The notes: generated by a model from the sequence alone, not told the origin. A stretch of 32,830 nt of DNA from CAJUOR01 sp964596105 (GCA_964596105.1 CAZQRT010000005.1:1-32830), one strand, 5' to 3'. Counted from the first letter of the stretch, positions 1 through 7,946 are shown. Numbers and translations: made by a program.

Positions 1-35
1 TTATCCAAGGTTTATCCAAGGTTATCCAAGGTTAT
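1..35. repeat. Short tandem repeat TTATCCAAGG
   Basis: Three copies of TTATCCAAGG lie at 1-10, 12-21 and 22-31, followed by a partial TTAT. The first spacing is 11 bases and the second 10. The array begins at the window edge, so it may be longer. Each unit shares its first seven bases with the DnaA box TTATCCACA but ends AAG instead of ACA, so it is not a good DnaA box. Function unknown. Confidence 0.75.
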
Positions 36-301
36 TTCAGTAATTATGCTTAAGCACGAAAAAGAAGATGCAAGCTATGAGAAAGCAACTTTTTAATGAT
101 GTAACCGGCAATCCTCATAACGCCGCTGACGATCAAAAGATTCCTTTGGCGATGACATGATAGAATGCCTGATTCATCTCCGTTCAATCCGCTGTTCACT
201 CCGGGGACTTTCGGGAAATCTTCACACGATAAGTCTGGCAGCCATTTTTTAACTCTGAACCAGTCGTATGAGGGTAAAAAATCGCAAGTTTTCTTGAATT
301 G
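36..301. other. AT-rich intergenic stretch without a supported gene
   Basis: I see no convincing gene here. A 64-codon reading frame at 165-359 has no ribosome binding site and no recognisable composition, and it runs through the htrA promoter, so I do not call it. The first 96 bases are open in frame 1 from the window edge to a TAA, but that frame is made largely of the repeat. It is most likely a spacer behind an upstream gene outside the window. Confidence 0.5.
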
Positions 302-310
302 TGGTATAAT
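302..310 (+). promoter_or_regulatory. Extended -10 promoter of htrA
   Basis: TGGTATAAT, an extended -10 element with a perfect TATAAT at 305-310. No good -35 lies 16-18 bases upstream, as expected for a promoter that relies on the TG extension. The predicted leader before the ATG at 396 is about 80 bases. Confidence 0.6.
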
Positions 311-395
311 GCTATTAACATCATTTTCACATCATGCTGGCAAAATTGTACCAAAATAAGGGATTAAGATAAAATCTGTGAAGGAGGCTTCTGCT

Positions 396-1484
396 ATGAA
401 AAGAAATCTGTTACTGATTATTATTGTTATCTTGCTAGTTCTCAGTTTAGGAACCAATACTTACTTATACCGGCGAATTGAAAATCTCGAAAAATCCGGG
501 ACCGGCGGTTCCACCACCGGTACCGTTACCAATCAGGTGGACATGGATGTTAAGGATGATACGACTGACATTGTCGAAAAAGTCAGCGGCAGCGTTGTGA
601 CCATCGAAGTGGCCGCGAATGGCATGGCCACCGGCAGCGGCAGCGGCGTGGTTTTCCAAAAAGAAGGCGATGACGTCTATATCGTCACCAACCATCACGT
701 CGTGGACGGCGGCGACAGCATCACCATCCTGTTTAACAGCGGCGATTCCACTAATGCGGAACTTTTGGGAAGCGACCAGTATACTGATCTGGCGGTTCTT
801 AAAGTCAATCCCGATTTTGAAGTCACACCGATTGAAATCGGGGATTCCAACCTGTTAGATGTCGGGGAAACCGTGCTCGCGATCGGCTCGCCGCTAGGCT
901 CAAACTATAACGGCTCCACCACCAAAGGCATCATCTCTGGAACCAACCGTGTTGTCGGCGTTGATCTCAACGGGGACGGCATGGATGACTGGGATATGTC
1001 CGTTCTGCAGACCGATGCCGCCATCAACCCCGGCAACAGCGGCGGCGCCCTGATCAACATGGCCGGCGAACTGGTCGGCATCACCTCCATGAAAATTTCC
1101 GACACCGACGGCATGGGCTTCGCCATTCCGATCAGCGACGCTTTAAACAGCATTGAACAGCTCAAAACCGACGGCAAGATTGAAAGACCGGTGCTGGGCA
1201 TTCAGGCCATCGCGATGAACAACATCTCCCTGTTCCAGCGCTACTACAACCACATTGAATCAACCTCCAGTGACGGCATCTACATTGTTTCGGTACAAAA
1301 TAACAGCCCGGCCGACAAAGGCGGACTCAAAGCGGGTGACATCGTCACCGAACTGGACGGCACCGAGATCACCACATACAAATCCTTCCTGCAGGCTTTG
1401 TACGAGCATCATATCGGGGATACGATCACTTTGAAAATCGACCGTGAAGGCAGTACTGAAACCCTCACTGTAACCCTGGAGTAA
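396..1484 (+). CDS. htrA: HtrA/DegP-type membrane-anchored serine protease with one PDZ domain
   Basis: A 362-residue surface quality-control protease of the S1C (HtrA/DegP) family, which degrades misfolded exported proteins. Residues 4-20 form one hydrophobic signal anchor, then a Gly/Ser/Thr-rich linker. The trypsin-like domain carries the full triad: His101 in TNHHVV, Asp131 in TDLAVLKV and Ser215 in GNSGGAL. A PDZ domain fills the last ~95 residues, with the usual SPADKGGLKAGDIV signature. I start at ATG 396 because AAGGAGG at 381-387 sits eight bases upstream; a GTG at 378 would place that site inside the gene. Odd: the loop just before the active serine (residues 190-200) reads DLNGDGMDDWD, an EF-hand-like calcium loop pattern (see findings). 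The gene has its own promoter and terminator. Confidence 0.95.
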   Translation: MKRNLLLIIIVILLVLSLGTNTYLYRRIENLEKSGTGGSTTGTVTNQVDMDVKDDTTDIVEKVSGSVVTIEVAANGMATGSGSGVVFQKEGDDVYIVTNHHVVDGGDSITILFNSGDSTNAELLGSDQYTDLAVLKVNPDFEVTPIEIGDSNLLDVGETVLAIGSPLGSNYNGSTTKGIISGTNRVVGVDLNGDGMDDWDMSVLQTDAAINPGNSGGALINMAGELVGITSMKISDTDGMGFAIPISDALNSIEQLKTDGKIERPVLGIQAIAMNNISLFQRYYNHIESTSSDGIYIVSVQNNSPADKGGLKAGDIVTELDGTEITTYKSFLQALYEHHIGDTITLKIDREGSTETLTVTLE

Positions 1485-1507
1485 ACCGGCAAATAGCCGG
1501 TTTTTTC
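1483..1507 (+). terminator. Intrinsic terminator of htrA
   Basis: ACCGGC (1485-1490), loop AAATA, GCCGGT (1496-1501), followed by T1501-T1506. The stem begins immediately after the TAA stop. Confidence 0.9.
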
Positions 1508-1522
1508 GTCATATTTTTAATC

Positions 1523-1551
1523 TTTAATAAAGTTGGAAAGTATGCTAGAAT
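1523..1551 (+). promoter_or_regulatory. Probable promoter of the 1563-4472 operon
   Basis: TGCTAGAAT (1543-1551) is an extended -10 element, with a weak TTTAAT at the -35 position (1523-1528, spacer 17). It lies just after the htrA terminator and 12 bases before the next start codon. Confidence 0.5.
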
Positions 1552-1562
1552 AGGGGGCGGTG

Positions 1563-2324
1563 ATGAAAATGAAACGGCGCGCCTTTTATGATCTAGTGCT
1601 GGCGGTACTATTGATCCTGTGCACATTCAGTCTAGTCAAACGCTATCCGCGTTTTCAATTTGAAATGAGCCATATGCATAGCGACCACTACACCGCCTAT
1701 GCCGGACAAGGCGAAACATGCGAGGTTTACGGCTACTACGTCCATCCTCAGGCCGACTACGCGGGCGGCGCCGTCGTGCGCTTTACCGGGCAGACCCCGG
1801 CCTACGCCATAGTAGCCACCGCCCAGTCAGCCATCACCCACCAGTTAACATTACAAAAACAAGGAGTCTGCTTCATGGATGTGCAAGACTGTCCGGCCGG
1901 AACCAGTCCGCAGACGATCGCTTTGTACGATCAGCAGAACCGTCTCATTGAACAGCTCGATTTCGTCACCCAGGATATTCCGAGCTACCACGCCTACAAC
2001 ACCGGCTACAGCTACGAAGGCGTTGTCATGACCGAGACAGGCATCTTTATGGGAAACTTTGACGCCTTCCAGAAAGAAGAGCTGAACGACTACGAGACGG
2101 TGACCGTGGAATTCTGCTATCAGGACGACGCGAAAAGCAGCGGCTACGCCCTTCTGGCGCGATCGGTGCTGCCCGTCAGCCAGTTCATCAATGCCGAAGT
2201 TCTGCCCTTTACCCCTTATCTGGATCAGGCCACGGTTGATTACAAGCAGTCCCTGGATGTCATCATCACCTTCAGCGGGGAAACCCGCAAAACCCTGATG
2301 ATGGAACTTGAGAAGGGGGCCTGA
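1563..2324 (+). CDS. Uncharacterised membrane-anchored extracytoplasmic protein
   Basis: I do not recognise this 253-residue protein. Residues 9-24 form one hydrophobic N-terminal anchor after a Lys/Arg-rich start (positive-inside), so the remaining ~225 residues should be outside the membrane. That part is rich in Tyr, Thr and Gln, with several short strand-like stretches, which suggests an all-beta domain. Three cysteines near residues 47, 101 and 108 could form a disulfide. The start is ambiguous: GTG 1560, ATG 1563 and ATG 1569 all follow GGGGGCGG; I chose 1563. It is first in an operon with a four-helix membrane protein, a YgjP-type protein and an RNA methyltransferase. No enzymatic motif is visible. 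Confidence 0.75.
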   Translation: MKMKRRAFYDLVLAVLLILCTFSLVKRYPRFQFEMSHMHSDHYTAYAGQGETCEVYGYYVHPQADYAGGAVVRFTGQTPAYAIVATAQSAITHQLTLQKQGVCFMDVQDCPAGTSPQTIALYDQQNRLIEQLDFVTQDIPSYHAYNTGYSYEGVVMTETGIFMGNFDAFQKEELNDYETVTVEFCYQDDAKSSGYALLARSVLPVSQFINAEVLPFTPYLDQATVDYKQSLDVIITFSGETRKTLMMELEKGA

Positions 2325-2326
2325 AC

Positions 2327-3055
2327 ATGAACCTTTTGATGGCGCTGGTCCTGTGGCTTTTTTCTTTGTTTATGCCCCTGCTGCAAGACGGGGCAAGCCT
2401 GTGGCAGGCTTATGAAATGCTCCTTCACGCCAACACCTATACCCATGCCTACCTCTTTTTAACGCTGCTCTTCATGGTGCTCGGGGTTGAGCTGGTCATG
2501 ACCCTCAGCAAAGAATACAGGCTGTTTTCCAGTATCCTTTTCAGTATGGCTTTATTCCTGCTTTATACCTACTGCCCTTATCTGCCCTTTCTGATGTTCG
2601 CTTTGCTGTTTCTGTTCGGCGGTTTTTTGCCGCTTTTGAGTGAGAAGCCGGCCGTGATAAAAGCCGCGATCCCGGAAGTCGCGCCGGCGGTTGAGGAAAG
2701 CGCCGCCATAGTTGAAGAGAATGAGACACCCGCGGTTTATACCGCGATCGATGACGACACGATGATCGCCGAGGTAGAAGCCTTTATCGACAGCCTGTTT
2801 GATGAGCCTTATCAAACCCTGGCGGTGATGACGAAAGACGCTACCGAGATGGAAAAAGAAATTCTCGATGACGCCAATGAGATTTTAGAAGAAGCTTTCA
2901 CCGCTGATGAGCCGCTTCCTAAAGATCAAGTCACCTCTTCCCAAGAAGAACCGGCTGTTCATGATGAGATTGAAGAGGAAATGATGAAATTAGAGGATCA
3001 GCCGGAAGCCTATGATGAAGAGATCTCATGGCAGGACATGTTAGGTGAAAAATAA
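2327..3055 (+). CDS. Uncharacterised polytopic membrane protein with long acidic tail
   Basis: 242 residues, unrecognised. The first ~105 hold about four hydrophobic segments (roughly 2-19, 40-58, 66-82, 84-105). The rest, about 110-242, is a low-complexity tail dominated by Glu, Asp, Ala and Pro, with almost no Lys or Arg and no hydrophobic core; it is probably disordered. It starts two bases after the preceding gene and its stop overlaps the next start (TAATG), so the three genes are likely translated together. Such acidic tails can be recruitment or scaffolding segments, but that is inference. Confidence 0.8.
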   Translation: MNLLMALVLWLFSLFMPLLQDGASLWQAYEMLLHANTYTHAYLFLTLLFMVLGVELVMTLSKEYRLFSSILFSMALFLLYTYCPYLPFLMFALLFLFGGFLPLLSEKPAVIKAAIPEVAPAVEESAAIVEENETPAVYTAIDDDTMIAEVEAFIDSLFDEPYQTLAVMTKDATEMEKEILDDANEILEEAFTADEPLPKDQVTSSQEEPAVHDEIEEEMMKLEDQPEAYDEEISWQDMLGEK

Positions 3056-3726
3056 TGAGATATGATCCGGGTACCATCATGGTAGCGGGGCGCGAGATTC
3101 CCGTCATGTTTATTTGCCGTACTTCCAAATCGATCACGGTTCGCTATGTGGATGAGCATTTTGAGGTCGGATACCCCCAATTCATCGGACTGGAAAAAGC
3201 GGAAGACTACTTTTATCATCATTTAGATCAAAAAAAGTTAGTCGAATGGGTGAGCGCGGCCGCGGTCAAAATCAAATATCCGTTATTTTACCTGTTTGGC
3301 GAAGTCTGTGAGTGGCAGCCGCAGCCTGACGGGACGATTTTGGTCAGTCATCATGAAGACCATACCCGGGCCTACACTTTGTCTGAGGTGCCTTTGGAAT
3401 ATTTTTTGGCAGCGCGTTTAAAAAGCTATTTAGACTGGAAAATCCCCCAGTATTATCAAGCGGGCCTTATGCCCCAGTACCCGCTGGTCGAAATCAAGAA
3501 GATGCGCAACGCCTGGGGGAAATGCTACCCCTTAAAGAACAAACTGGCCTTCAACACGAGACTCGTTCATGAGCCGCGCGGGGCCATTGACAGCGTCATC
3601 ATTCATGAGATCGGGCATTTTCACTCCCGGCGCCATGACGCCAGTTTTTACCAGTGGGTCAAAAGTCACTATCCCGATTATGAAAAATGGGACGTCTTTT
3701 TAAAAAAAGGAGGTGTTTCCTTATGA
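3055..3726 (+). CDS. YgjP-type (DUF45) zinc metalloprotein
   Basis: 223 residues. The C-terminal half carries the family signature HEIGH at 184-188 followed by His194, i.e. the HExxH(x5)H metal-binding arrangement of the YgjP/DUF45 metallopeptidase-like family (related to SprT/WLM proteins). The E. coli member YgjP has been reported as a UTP pyrophosphatase; proteolysis has also been proposed, so the substrate here is open. The N-terminal part (about 1-120) is family-typical beta-rich sequence. The start ATG overlaps the previous stop by one base and the stop overlaps the next start by four (ATGA), so expression is translationally coupled. Confidence 0.85.
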   Translation: MRYDPGTIMVAGREIPVMFICRTSKSITVRYVDEHFEVGYPQFIGLEKAEDYFYHHLDQKKLVEWVSAAAVKIKYPLFYLFGEVCEWQPQPDGTILVSHHEDHTRAYTLSEVPLEYFLAARLKSYLDWKIPQYYQAGLMPQYPLVEIKKMRNAWGKCYPLKNKLAFNTRLVHEPRGAIDSVIIHEIGHFHSRRHDASFYQWVKSHYPDYEKWDVFLKKGGVSL

Positions 3727-4472
3727 TTACCTCTGTGCAAAACCCCCGCATCCAGCGTTTAAGCCAGCTGAAAAAAAGAAAAGAGCGCGTCACGCAAAAG
3801 GCCTTTTTGGCGGAAGGAAGGCATCTGGTCCAGGAAGCGGTGCAGGCGGGAATTGTGAAAGAGATCTTCTGCCTGGAAAATGCCGTGCTGCCGCCATATG
3901 ACGGCAAGGTCAGCGTGGTCAGCGAACGGGTTTTAAACGCCTTGTGTGAAACCCAGACTCCGCAGGATATGGTCGCTTACTGCGATTTCCCGAAACTGGA
4001 GATCGACTGGTCTCACGCCAGCCGCCTCGTGGTCCTCGACGGCATTCAGGATCCCGGCAATCTCGGCACCATCATCCGCACCAGCCTGGCTTTTGCCATG
4101 GACGGCGTGATTTTACTGGACGGCACGGCGGACCCTTTCGCCGGTAAAGTGGTAAGATCCGCCCAGGGCGCCCTGTTTCAAATTCCCGTGCTTTCTTTAA
4201 ACTTTTCAGAAGCGCTGGAATTATTAGAGAACCACGGCTTTGAAATCTGCGTGACCGCGCCCCATGACGCCCTGCCGCTTGCCAGAGCCGTTGCCGCCGA
4301 AAAGATGGCGCTGGTCTTTGGCAGTGAGGGCAGCGGGGTGCGCCCGGCCTTTTTCGATGTCGGGCAGCAGTTCATCACGATTCCCCTCGTCAAGGCAGAA
4401 TCTTTAAATGTGGCAGTCGCGGCCGGCATCATTCTTTACCATTTTCAGAAAAATAATGAGGTTTTTCATTGA
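3723..4472 (+). CDS. TrmH/SpoU-family RNA 2'-O-methyltransferase
   Basis: A 249-residue SPOUT methyltransferase that should transfer methyl from S-adenosylmethionine to a ribose 2'-OH of rRNA or tRNA. The N-terminal segment (1-~95) matches the L30e-like substrate-binding domain of TsnR/YsgA types (FLAEGRHLVQEA near residue 25). The catalytic domain carries the three SpoU motifs: DPGNLGTIIRT with the Asn and Arg, ALVFGSEGSGVRP, and ESLNVAVAAGI, which together form the knotted AdoMet site. I start at ATG 3723, behind AAGGAGG at 3707-3713; an earlier in-frame ATG at 3687 has no such site. The exact nucleotide modified cannot be told from sequence. The promoter of the next transcript overlaps the stop codon. 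Confidence 0.92.
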   Translation: MITSVQNPRIQRLSQLKKRKERVTQKAFLAEGRHLVQEAVQAGIVKEIFCLENAVLPPYDGKVSVVSERVLNALCETQTPQDMVAYCDFPKLEIDWSHASRLVVLDGIQDPGNLGTIIRTSLAFAMDGVILLDGTADPFAGKVVRSAQGALFQIPVLSLNFSEALELLENHGFEICVTAPHDALPLARAVAAEKMALVFGSEGSGVRPAFFDVGQQFITIPLVKAESLNVAVAAGIILYHFQKNNEVFH

Positions 4473-4497
4473 CAAAGCGTTATCCCGCCGCTATAAT
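4469..4497 (+). promoter_or_regulatory. Consensus sigma-A promoter of the T-box transcript
   Basis: Perfect TTGACA (4469-4474), spacer of 17, perfect TATAAT (4492-4497). The -35 overlaps the stop codon of the methyltransferase gene. Transcription should start near 4504. Such a strong promoter fits a transcript whose output is set by attenuation. Confidence 0.92.
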
Positions 4498-4503
4498 GAC
4501 TCC

Positions 4504-4787
4504 ATCATCCAAATTAACAAAGCGTTGAAGTGAACAAAGTAAACATCCCGGTCCTTAAGAGAGGTTTTGGCTGGTGGGAAAAACCGGATCGCGTTTATGA
4601 TTCCTCACGGAGTGGAAGACTGAACCTTCATAGTAGGCCTTTCCGGATACACCCGTTATCGTGTGCCAGTATGGACATCTTTTAGATGCGTACTGAATAA
4701 GACTGTTTTTGTGAGAAAACAGTGAATAGAGGTGGTACCGCGAGCCCTCGCCCTCTATCGGTATGGATAGCAGGCGGGGGTTTTTTG
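4504..4787 (+). ncRNA. T-box leader (tRNA-sensing riboswitch) upstream of the peptide-binding lipoprotein
   Basis: All main T-box parts are visible. Stem I holds the 5' AGTA at 4538-4541, the AAGAGAGG element at 4557-4564 and GGCTGGTGGG at 4569-4578. The Stem I exit TAGTAGGCCT lies at 4631-4640. The T-box proper, AGAGGTGGTACCGCG, lies at 4728-4742. It is followed by a terminator at 4745-4786 that competes with the antiterminator. Uncharged cognate tRNA should stabilise the antiterminator and turn on the gene. The TGGT of the T-box requires a tRNA with A at the discriminator position. The specifier lies in 4619-4630: counting from GAA by the spacing of glycine T-boxes gives CCT (Pro), but CTT (Leu), TTC (Phe) and ACC (Thr) are not excluded. 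Confidence 0.93.
4745..4786 (+). terminator. T-box regulated intrinsic terminator
   Basis: CCCTCGCC (4745-4752) pairs with GGCGGGGG (4773-4780), and an inner CTATC/GATAG stem (4755-4759 with 4766-4770) extends it. T4781-T4786 follow. Its 5' arm overlaps the antiterminator pairing region, as in other T-boxes. Confidence 0.92.
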
Positions 4788-4820
4788 TATATTTGGATGA
4801 AAAGAAAGGAGAGAAGGACA

Positions 4821-6686
4821 ATGAAAAGAACATTGATGGCACTGCTGGCCGGACTGCTGATACTTTCCGGCTGCGGTGGCGGAAGCAGCAGCGATGATAT
4901 GCCTAGCGGGTATGACACCAATACCTTTGTGGATTACATCTATTCCGGACAGGAGTATCAGACCCTCAATTACCTGACAAGCTGGTCAGCTGTCGACTTC
5001 TATGTCACCGCCAACTGTGTGGACGGTCTGTTAGAGTATGACAAGTATGGTATCATTCAGCCATCCTTAGCGGAATCTTACGAGCACAACGATGACTACT
5101 CCGTCTGGACCTTTAAGTTAAGAGAAGGCGTGAAATGGCTGAACTCCAGCCGCGAAGAGGTAGCGGAAGTGACCGCGGATGACTTTGTTTATGCCGCTGA
5201 GTATATTCTCGATCCGATTAACGCGTCTTTTAACGTCAACAGCTTCTTAGGAGTTATCGAAGGCGCTGACGAGTACTATGCGGCTATGGAAAACGGTGAG
5301 ACCCCGGACTTTGACACGGTCGGCGTAAAGGCCCTGGACAAGTACACCGTACAGTATACGATGGATAACGGCAAGGGCACCCCTTACTTTGATTCCGCCG
5401 TTACTTATGCAGCTTATGAGCCGGCTAACCGCGAATACGTGGAAGGCCTGCCGAAGGGTGATACCGGCGCCGCGCAGTTCGGTATCGACAAGGATCATAT
5501 CCTCTACAACGGCGCTTACATCCTCGATAATGTCGTTCTGGAAAACGAGAAGACCTTTACCAAGAACGAGGAATACTGGGATGCGGAACATGTCACGGTC
5601 GACACCATTAAAGTTTTACACTACCGCGATCAGGAGTCCATCTATGAAGGCTTCATGCGCGGCGATGTCTACCGCTGCCCGATTTTGACGACTACCGCGC
5701 AACGGCTGTATGATGAAGGTAACCCTTATCTGATTCAGACCGATCTGGGCGCCGGCGTGCGTTACATGACCTTCAATAACCGCACGAAATATTCCGAAGA
5801 TGTCAATAAAGCTTTAAGCAACTTGAACTTCCGTAAATCACTGTTCCACGGCTTTGACCGCGCGGCCTACAATGAGACCACGAACCCGATCAACCCGGAG
5901 TCCATTGAAGCGTTCGGCTTTAGCGGATCTGACTTTGTCTACAATGACGAAGGCGTTGACTACACGATGATCGGCGCGTTAAAAGACTGGCATACCAGTC
6001 AGTATGACGTAGACAAGGCGCTGGAGTACAAAGAGAAAGCCATGGCGGAACTGGAAAGTGAAGGCGTCACCTTCCCGGTTGACCTCATTTACCAGTATCA
6101 GTCCGGTAATGAAACAACGGCGAACCAGGCGGCTCTCGTCAAGCAAATCATCGAGGACAACCTGGGCACTGATTATATCACCGTGACTTTGAAAGAGTAT
6201 GCCAGCGGCGGATGGGCTGATGTCCGTTTCGACGGCGATTACGCGATCGCGTTTGGCGGCTGGTCACCTGACTGGGGCGATCCTGTCAACAACCTGACCT
6301 GCATGATGACGAATGCCGGTACGGCCAACGAGTACGAAGATTACGAGAACGCCGGCAACTGCCACTGGAATTATCCGGAATATGACCAGCTGGTGCAGGA
6401 AGCTGACAAGATCACGGATAAAGATGCCCGCTACGAGGCCTTCGCGAAAGCCGAAGCGTACTTAATCGAGAACGCTTACTTTGTTCCGCTTGCTCAAGGC
6501 GGCGGTACTTACACCATGCAGAATTACAATACTTACTCCCGTATCCATACCGGTGTCGGTATCGATCAGTTTAAGTACAAAGGCATCGAAGTCTATGACC
6601 ATGTCATCACGGCGGAAGAAAATGCCCAGCTGAAATCCGAATGGGAAGCCGCTCGGGAAGAAGCGATGAAAAACGCTCAGAGTTAA
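4821..6686 (+). CDS. oppA: Oligopeptide-binding lipoprotein of an ABC importer (SBP family 5)
   Basis: A 621-residue extracytoplasmic solute-binding protein (OppA/DppA type) that captures peptides for an ABC importer. The signal peptide ends in the lipobox LSGC with Cys18 as lipidation site, then a Gly/Ser/Asp linker. The family signature lies near residues 75-125: SLAESYEHNDDYSVWTFKLR followed by GVKW and TADDFVYAAEYI. The C-terminal lobe has the usual GGWSPDWGDP stretch. I start at ATG 4821 after the AAGGAGAGAAGG region; longer upstream frames run through the T-box terminator. No permease or ATPase gene follows, so it is an orphan binding protein that must share a transporter encoded elsewhere. 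The T-box implies induction when one amino acid is scarce. Confidence 0.95.
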   Translation: MKRTLMALLAGLLILSGCGGGSSSDDMPSGYDTNTFVDYIYSGQEYQTLNYLTSWSAVDFYVTANCVDGLLEYDKYGIIQPSLAESYEHNDDYSVWTFKLREGVKWLNSSREEVAEVTADDFVYAAEYILDPINASFNVNSFLGVIEGADEYYAAMENGETPDFDTVGVKALDKYTVQYTMDNGKGTPYFDSAVTYAAYEPANREYVEGLPKGDTGAAQFGIDKDHILYNGAYILDNVVLENEKTFTKNEEYWDAEHVTVDTIKVLHYRDQESIYEGFMRGDVYRCPILTTTAQRLYDEGNPYLIQTDLGAGVRYMTFNNRTKYSEDVNKALSNLNFRKSLFHGFDRAAYNETTNPINPESIEAFGFSGSDFVYNDEGVDYTMIGALKDWHTSQYDVDKALEYKEKAMAELESEGVTFPVDLIYQYQSGNETTANQAALVKQIIEDNLGTDYITVTLKEYASGGWADVRFDGDYAIAFGGWSPDWGDPVNNLTCMMTNAGTANEYEDYENAGNCHWNYPEYDQLVQEADKITDKDARYEAFAKAEAYLIENAYFVPLAQGGGTYTMQNYNTYSRIHTGVGIDQFKYKGIEVYDHVITAEENAQLKSEWEAAREEAMKNAQS

Positions 6687-6701
6687 CTCTGAGCTTTTTT
6701 T
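6675..6701 (+). terminator. Intrinsic terminator overlapping the oppA stop codon
   Basis: The 20-base stretch 6675-6694 is a perfect palindrome (GCTCAGAGTT and its complement), followed by T6695-T6701. The TAA stop is in the centre, so the last three sense codons form the 5' arm. Confidence 0.92.
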
Positions 6702-6732
6702 GTACATAAATTATCATGATGAGAAAAGGCTG

Positions 6733-6760
6733 TTGACAAATCAGAAGGCTGCTTTATAAT
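6733..6760 (+). promoter_or_regulatory. Promoter of the diaminopimelate/lysine operon
   Basis: Perfect TTGACA (6733-6738) and TATAAT (6755-6760) with a 16-base spacer. The leader is only about 15 bases, which leaves no room for a lysine riboswitch or other attenuator. Confidence 0.88.
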
Positions 6761-6779
6761 TTCCCTTGAGGTGATGTGA

Positions 6780-7946
6780 ATGCATTTTTCGAAACGTTTT
6801 GATCAGATTGAACCGAGCATGATCCGCCAGGTTTTGATCGATGCCGCAGGTCCTGACATGATCAATTTATCACCGGGATTTCCCGATCAGCGGGCCTTTC
6901 CGCTGGCTAGTCTGCAACGTATTTCTGATGAGATCTTCAAGGAAAATCCCTACCGCGTCCTGCAGTATGCCCCGGGGCCGATTTTACCGGAGCTGAAAGA
7001 AGCTTTGATTCCCTACCTTAACCGTGATGAGGATATCGTCAAAGACGGCGATGATGTGACCGTGACAGCCGGCTCGGGAGAAGGGCTGGAAATGGCCGCC
7101 AAGGTGCTCTGCGATCCCGGCGAGATCATCCTGTGCGAGGATCCGACCTTTGTCGGCGCCCTCAACGGGTTTAAAAGCAACGGCGCGAAATTAATTGGCA
7201 TTCCCATGGATGAGGAGGGTCCGGATTTAAACGCATTAAAAAACGTCATCGCCACGGCGCGGCTGTTCTATGTCATCCCGAATTTTCAAAACCCCACGAC
7301 GCGCTGCATGTCGCTAAAAAGAAGAAAAGATCTGTTAGAACTGGCCAGTCACTATGATCTGATGATTCTCGAAGATGATCCTTACGGGGCTTTGCGCTTT
7401 CACGGCGAGCGCCTGCCATCCTTAAAAGCCCTCGACACGCATCATCAGGTGGTTTATTTTTCCAGCCTTTCCAAGGTGATCGCTCCCGGGTTAAGGTTAG
7501 GGGCGGTCGCGGGACCGGCCGATGTCATCGCTCATTTCAATATCATGAAAGGGGCCAGCGCCGGCGCCGCCACCAGCTACAGCCAGCTTTTGATCGCGAA
7601 ATTCTTAAAAGAAGAGGATATTCCCGCTCATTTAGAAAGACTGCAGAAGCTGTATCAGGAAAAAAGCGAGTGGATGGTCGCCAATATGAAAAAGTACTTC
7701 CATCCCGATGTCCGCTTCAGGCAGCCTGACGGGGGCATGTTTGTGTGGTTTGAGGTGCCGGAAAACAGTGAGCTTTTCTTTCAGCAGGCGGTGCGAAGCC
7801 ATATCGCCATCGTTCCGGAACGCACCTTCGCCGTGAACACCAATCGCGCGTTGACCGGTTTCCGCCTCTCTTTCACCAGCGCCAGCATGACACAGATAGA
7901 GAAAGCCATGAAGATTCTGGGGGACATCAGCTATGCGGTTCTCTAA
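6780..7946 (+). CDS. PLP-dependent aminotransferase (class I fold), candidate N-acetyl-diaminopimelate aminotransferase
   Basis: 388-residue fold-type I aminotransferase resembling the MocR/LysN-like branch of class I/II enzymes. The PLP-binding lysine is Lys232 in SSLSKVIAPGLRLG; other family marks are the NFQNPTTR segment near residue 166 and LEDDPYG near residue 198. It is first in an operon with dapF, dapH and an M20 deacetylase. The acetylase lysine branch needs an aminotransferase between those two steps, so it is the obvious candidate for converting N-acetyl-2-amino-6-oxopimelate to N-acetyl-LL-DAP. That role is inferred from position; LysN-like members also act on 2-aminoadipate or aromatic amino acids. 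The end overlaps dapF by 14 bases. SD GAGGTGA (6768-6774) supports the start. Confidence 0.88.
   Translation: MHFSKRFDQIEPSMIRQVLIDAAGPDMINLSPGFPDQRAFPLASLQRISDEIFKENPYRVLQYAPGPILPELKEALIPYLNRDEDIVKDGDDVTVTAGSGEGLEMAAKVLCDPGEIILCEDPTFVGALNGFKSNGAKLIGIPMDEEGPDLNALKNVIATARLFYVIPNFQNPTTRCMSLKRRKDLLELASHYDLMILEDDPYGALRFHGERLPSLKALDTHHQVVYFSSLSKVIAPGLRLGAVAGPADVIAHFNIMKGASAGAATSYSQLLIAKFLKEEDIPAHLERLQKLYQEKSEWMVANMKKYFHPDVRFRQPDGGMFVWFEVPENSELFFQQAVRSHIAIVPERTFAVNTNRALTGFRLSFTSASMTQIEKAMKILGDISYAVL

Noticed and set aside
165..359. 64-codon reading frame before htrA
   Set aside because: No ribosome binding site, it contains the htrA promoter, and the translation has no protein-like pattern.
6702..6779. 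Possible lysine riboswitch before the DAP operon
   Set aside because: The leader is about 15 bases after the promoter, far too short.
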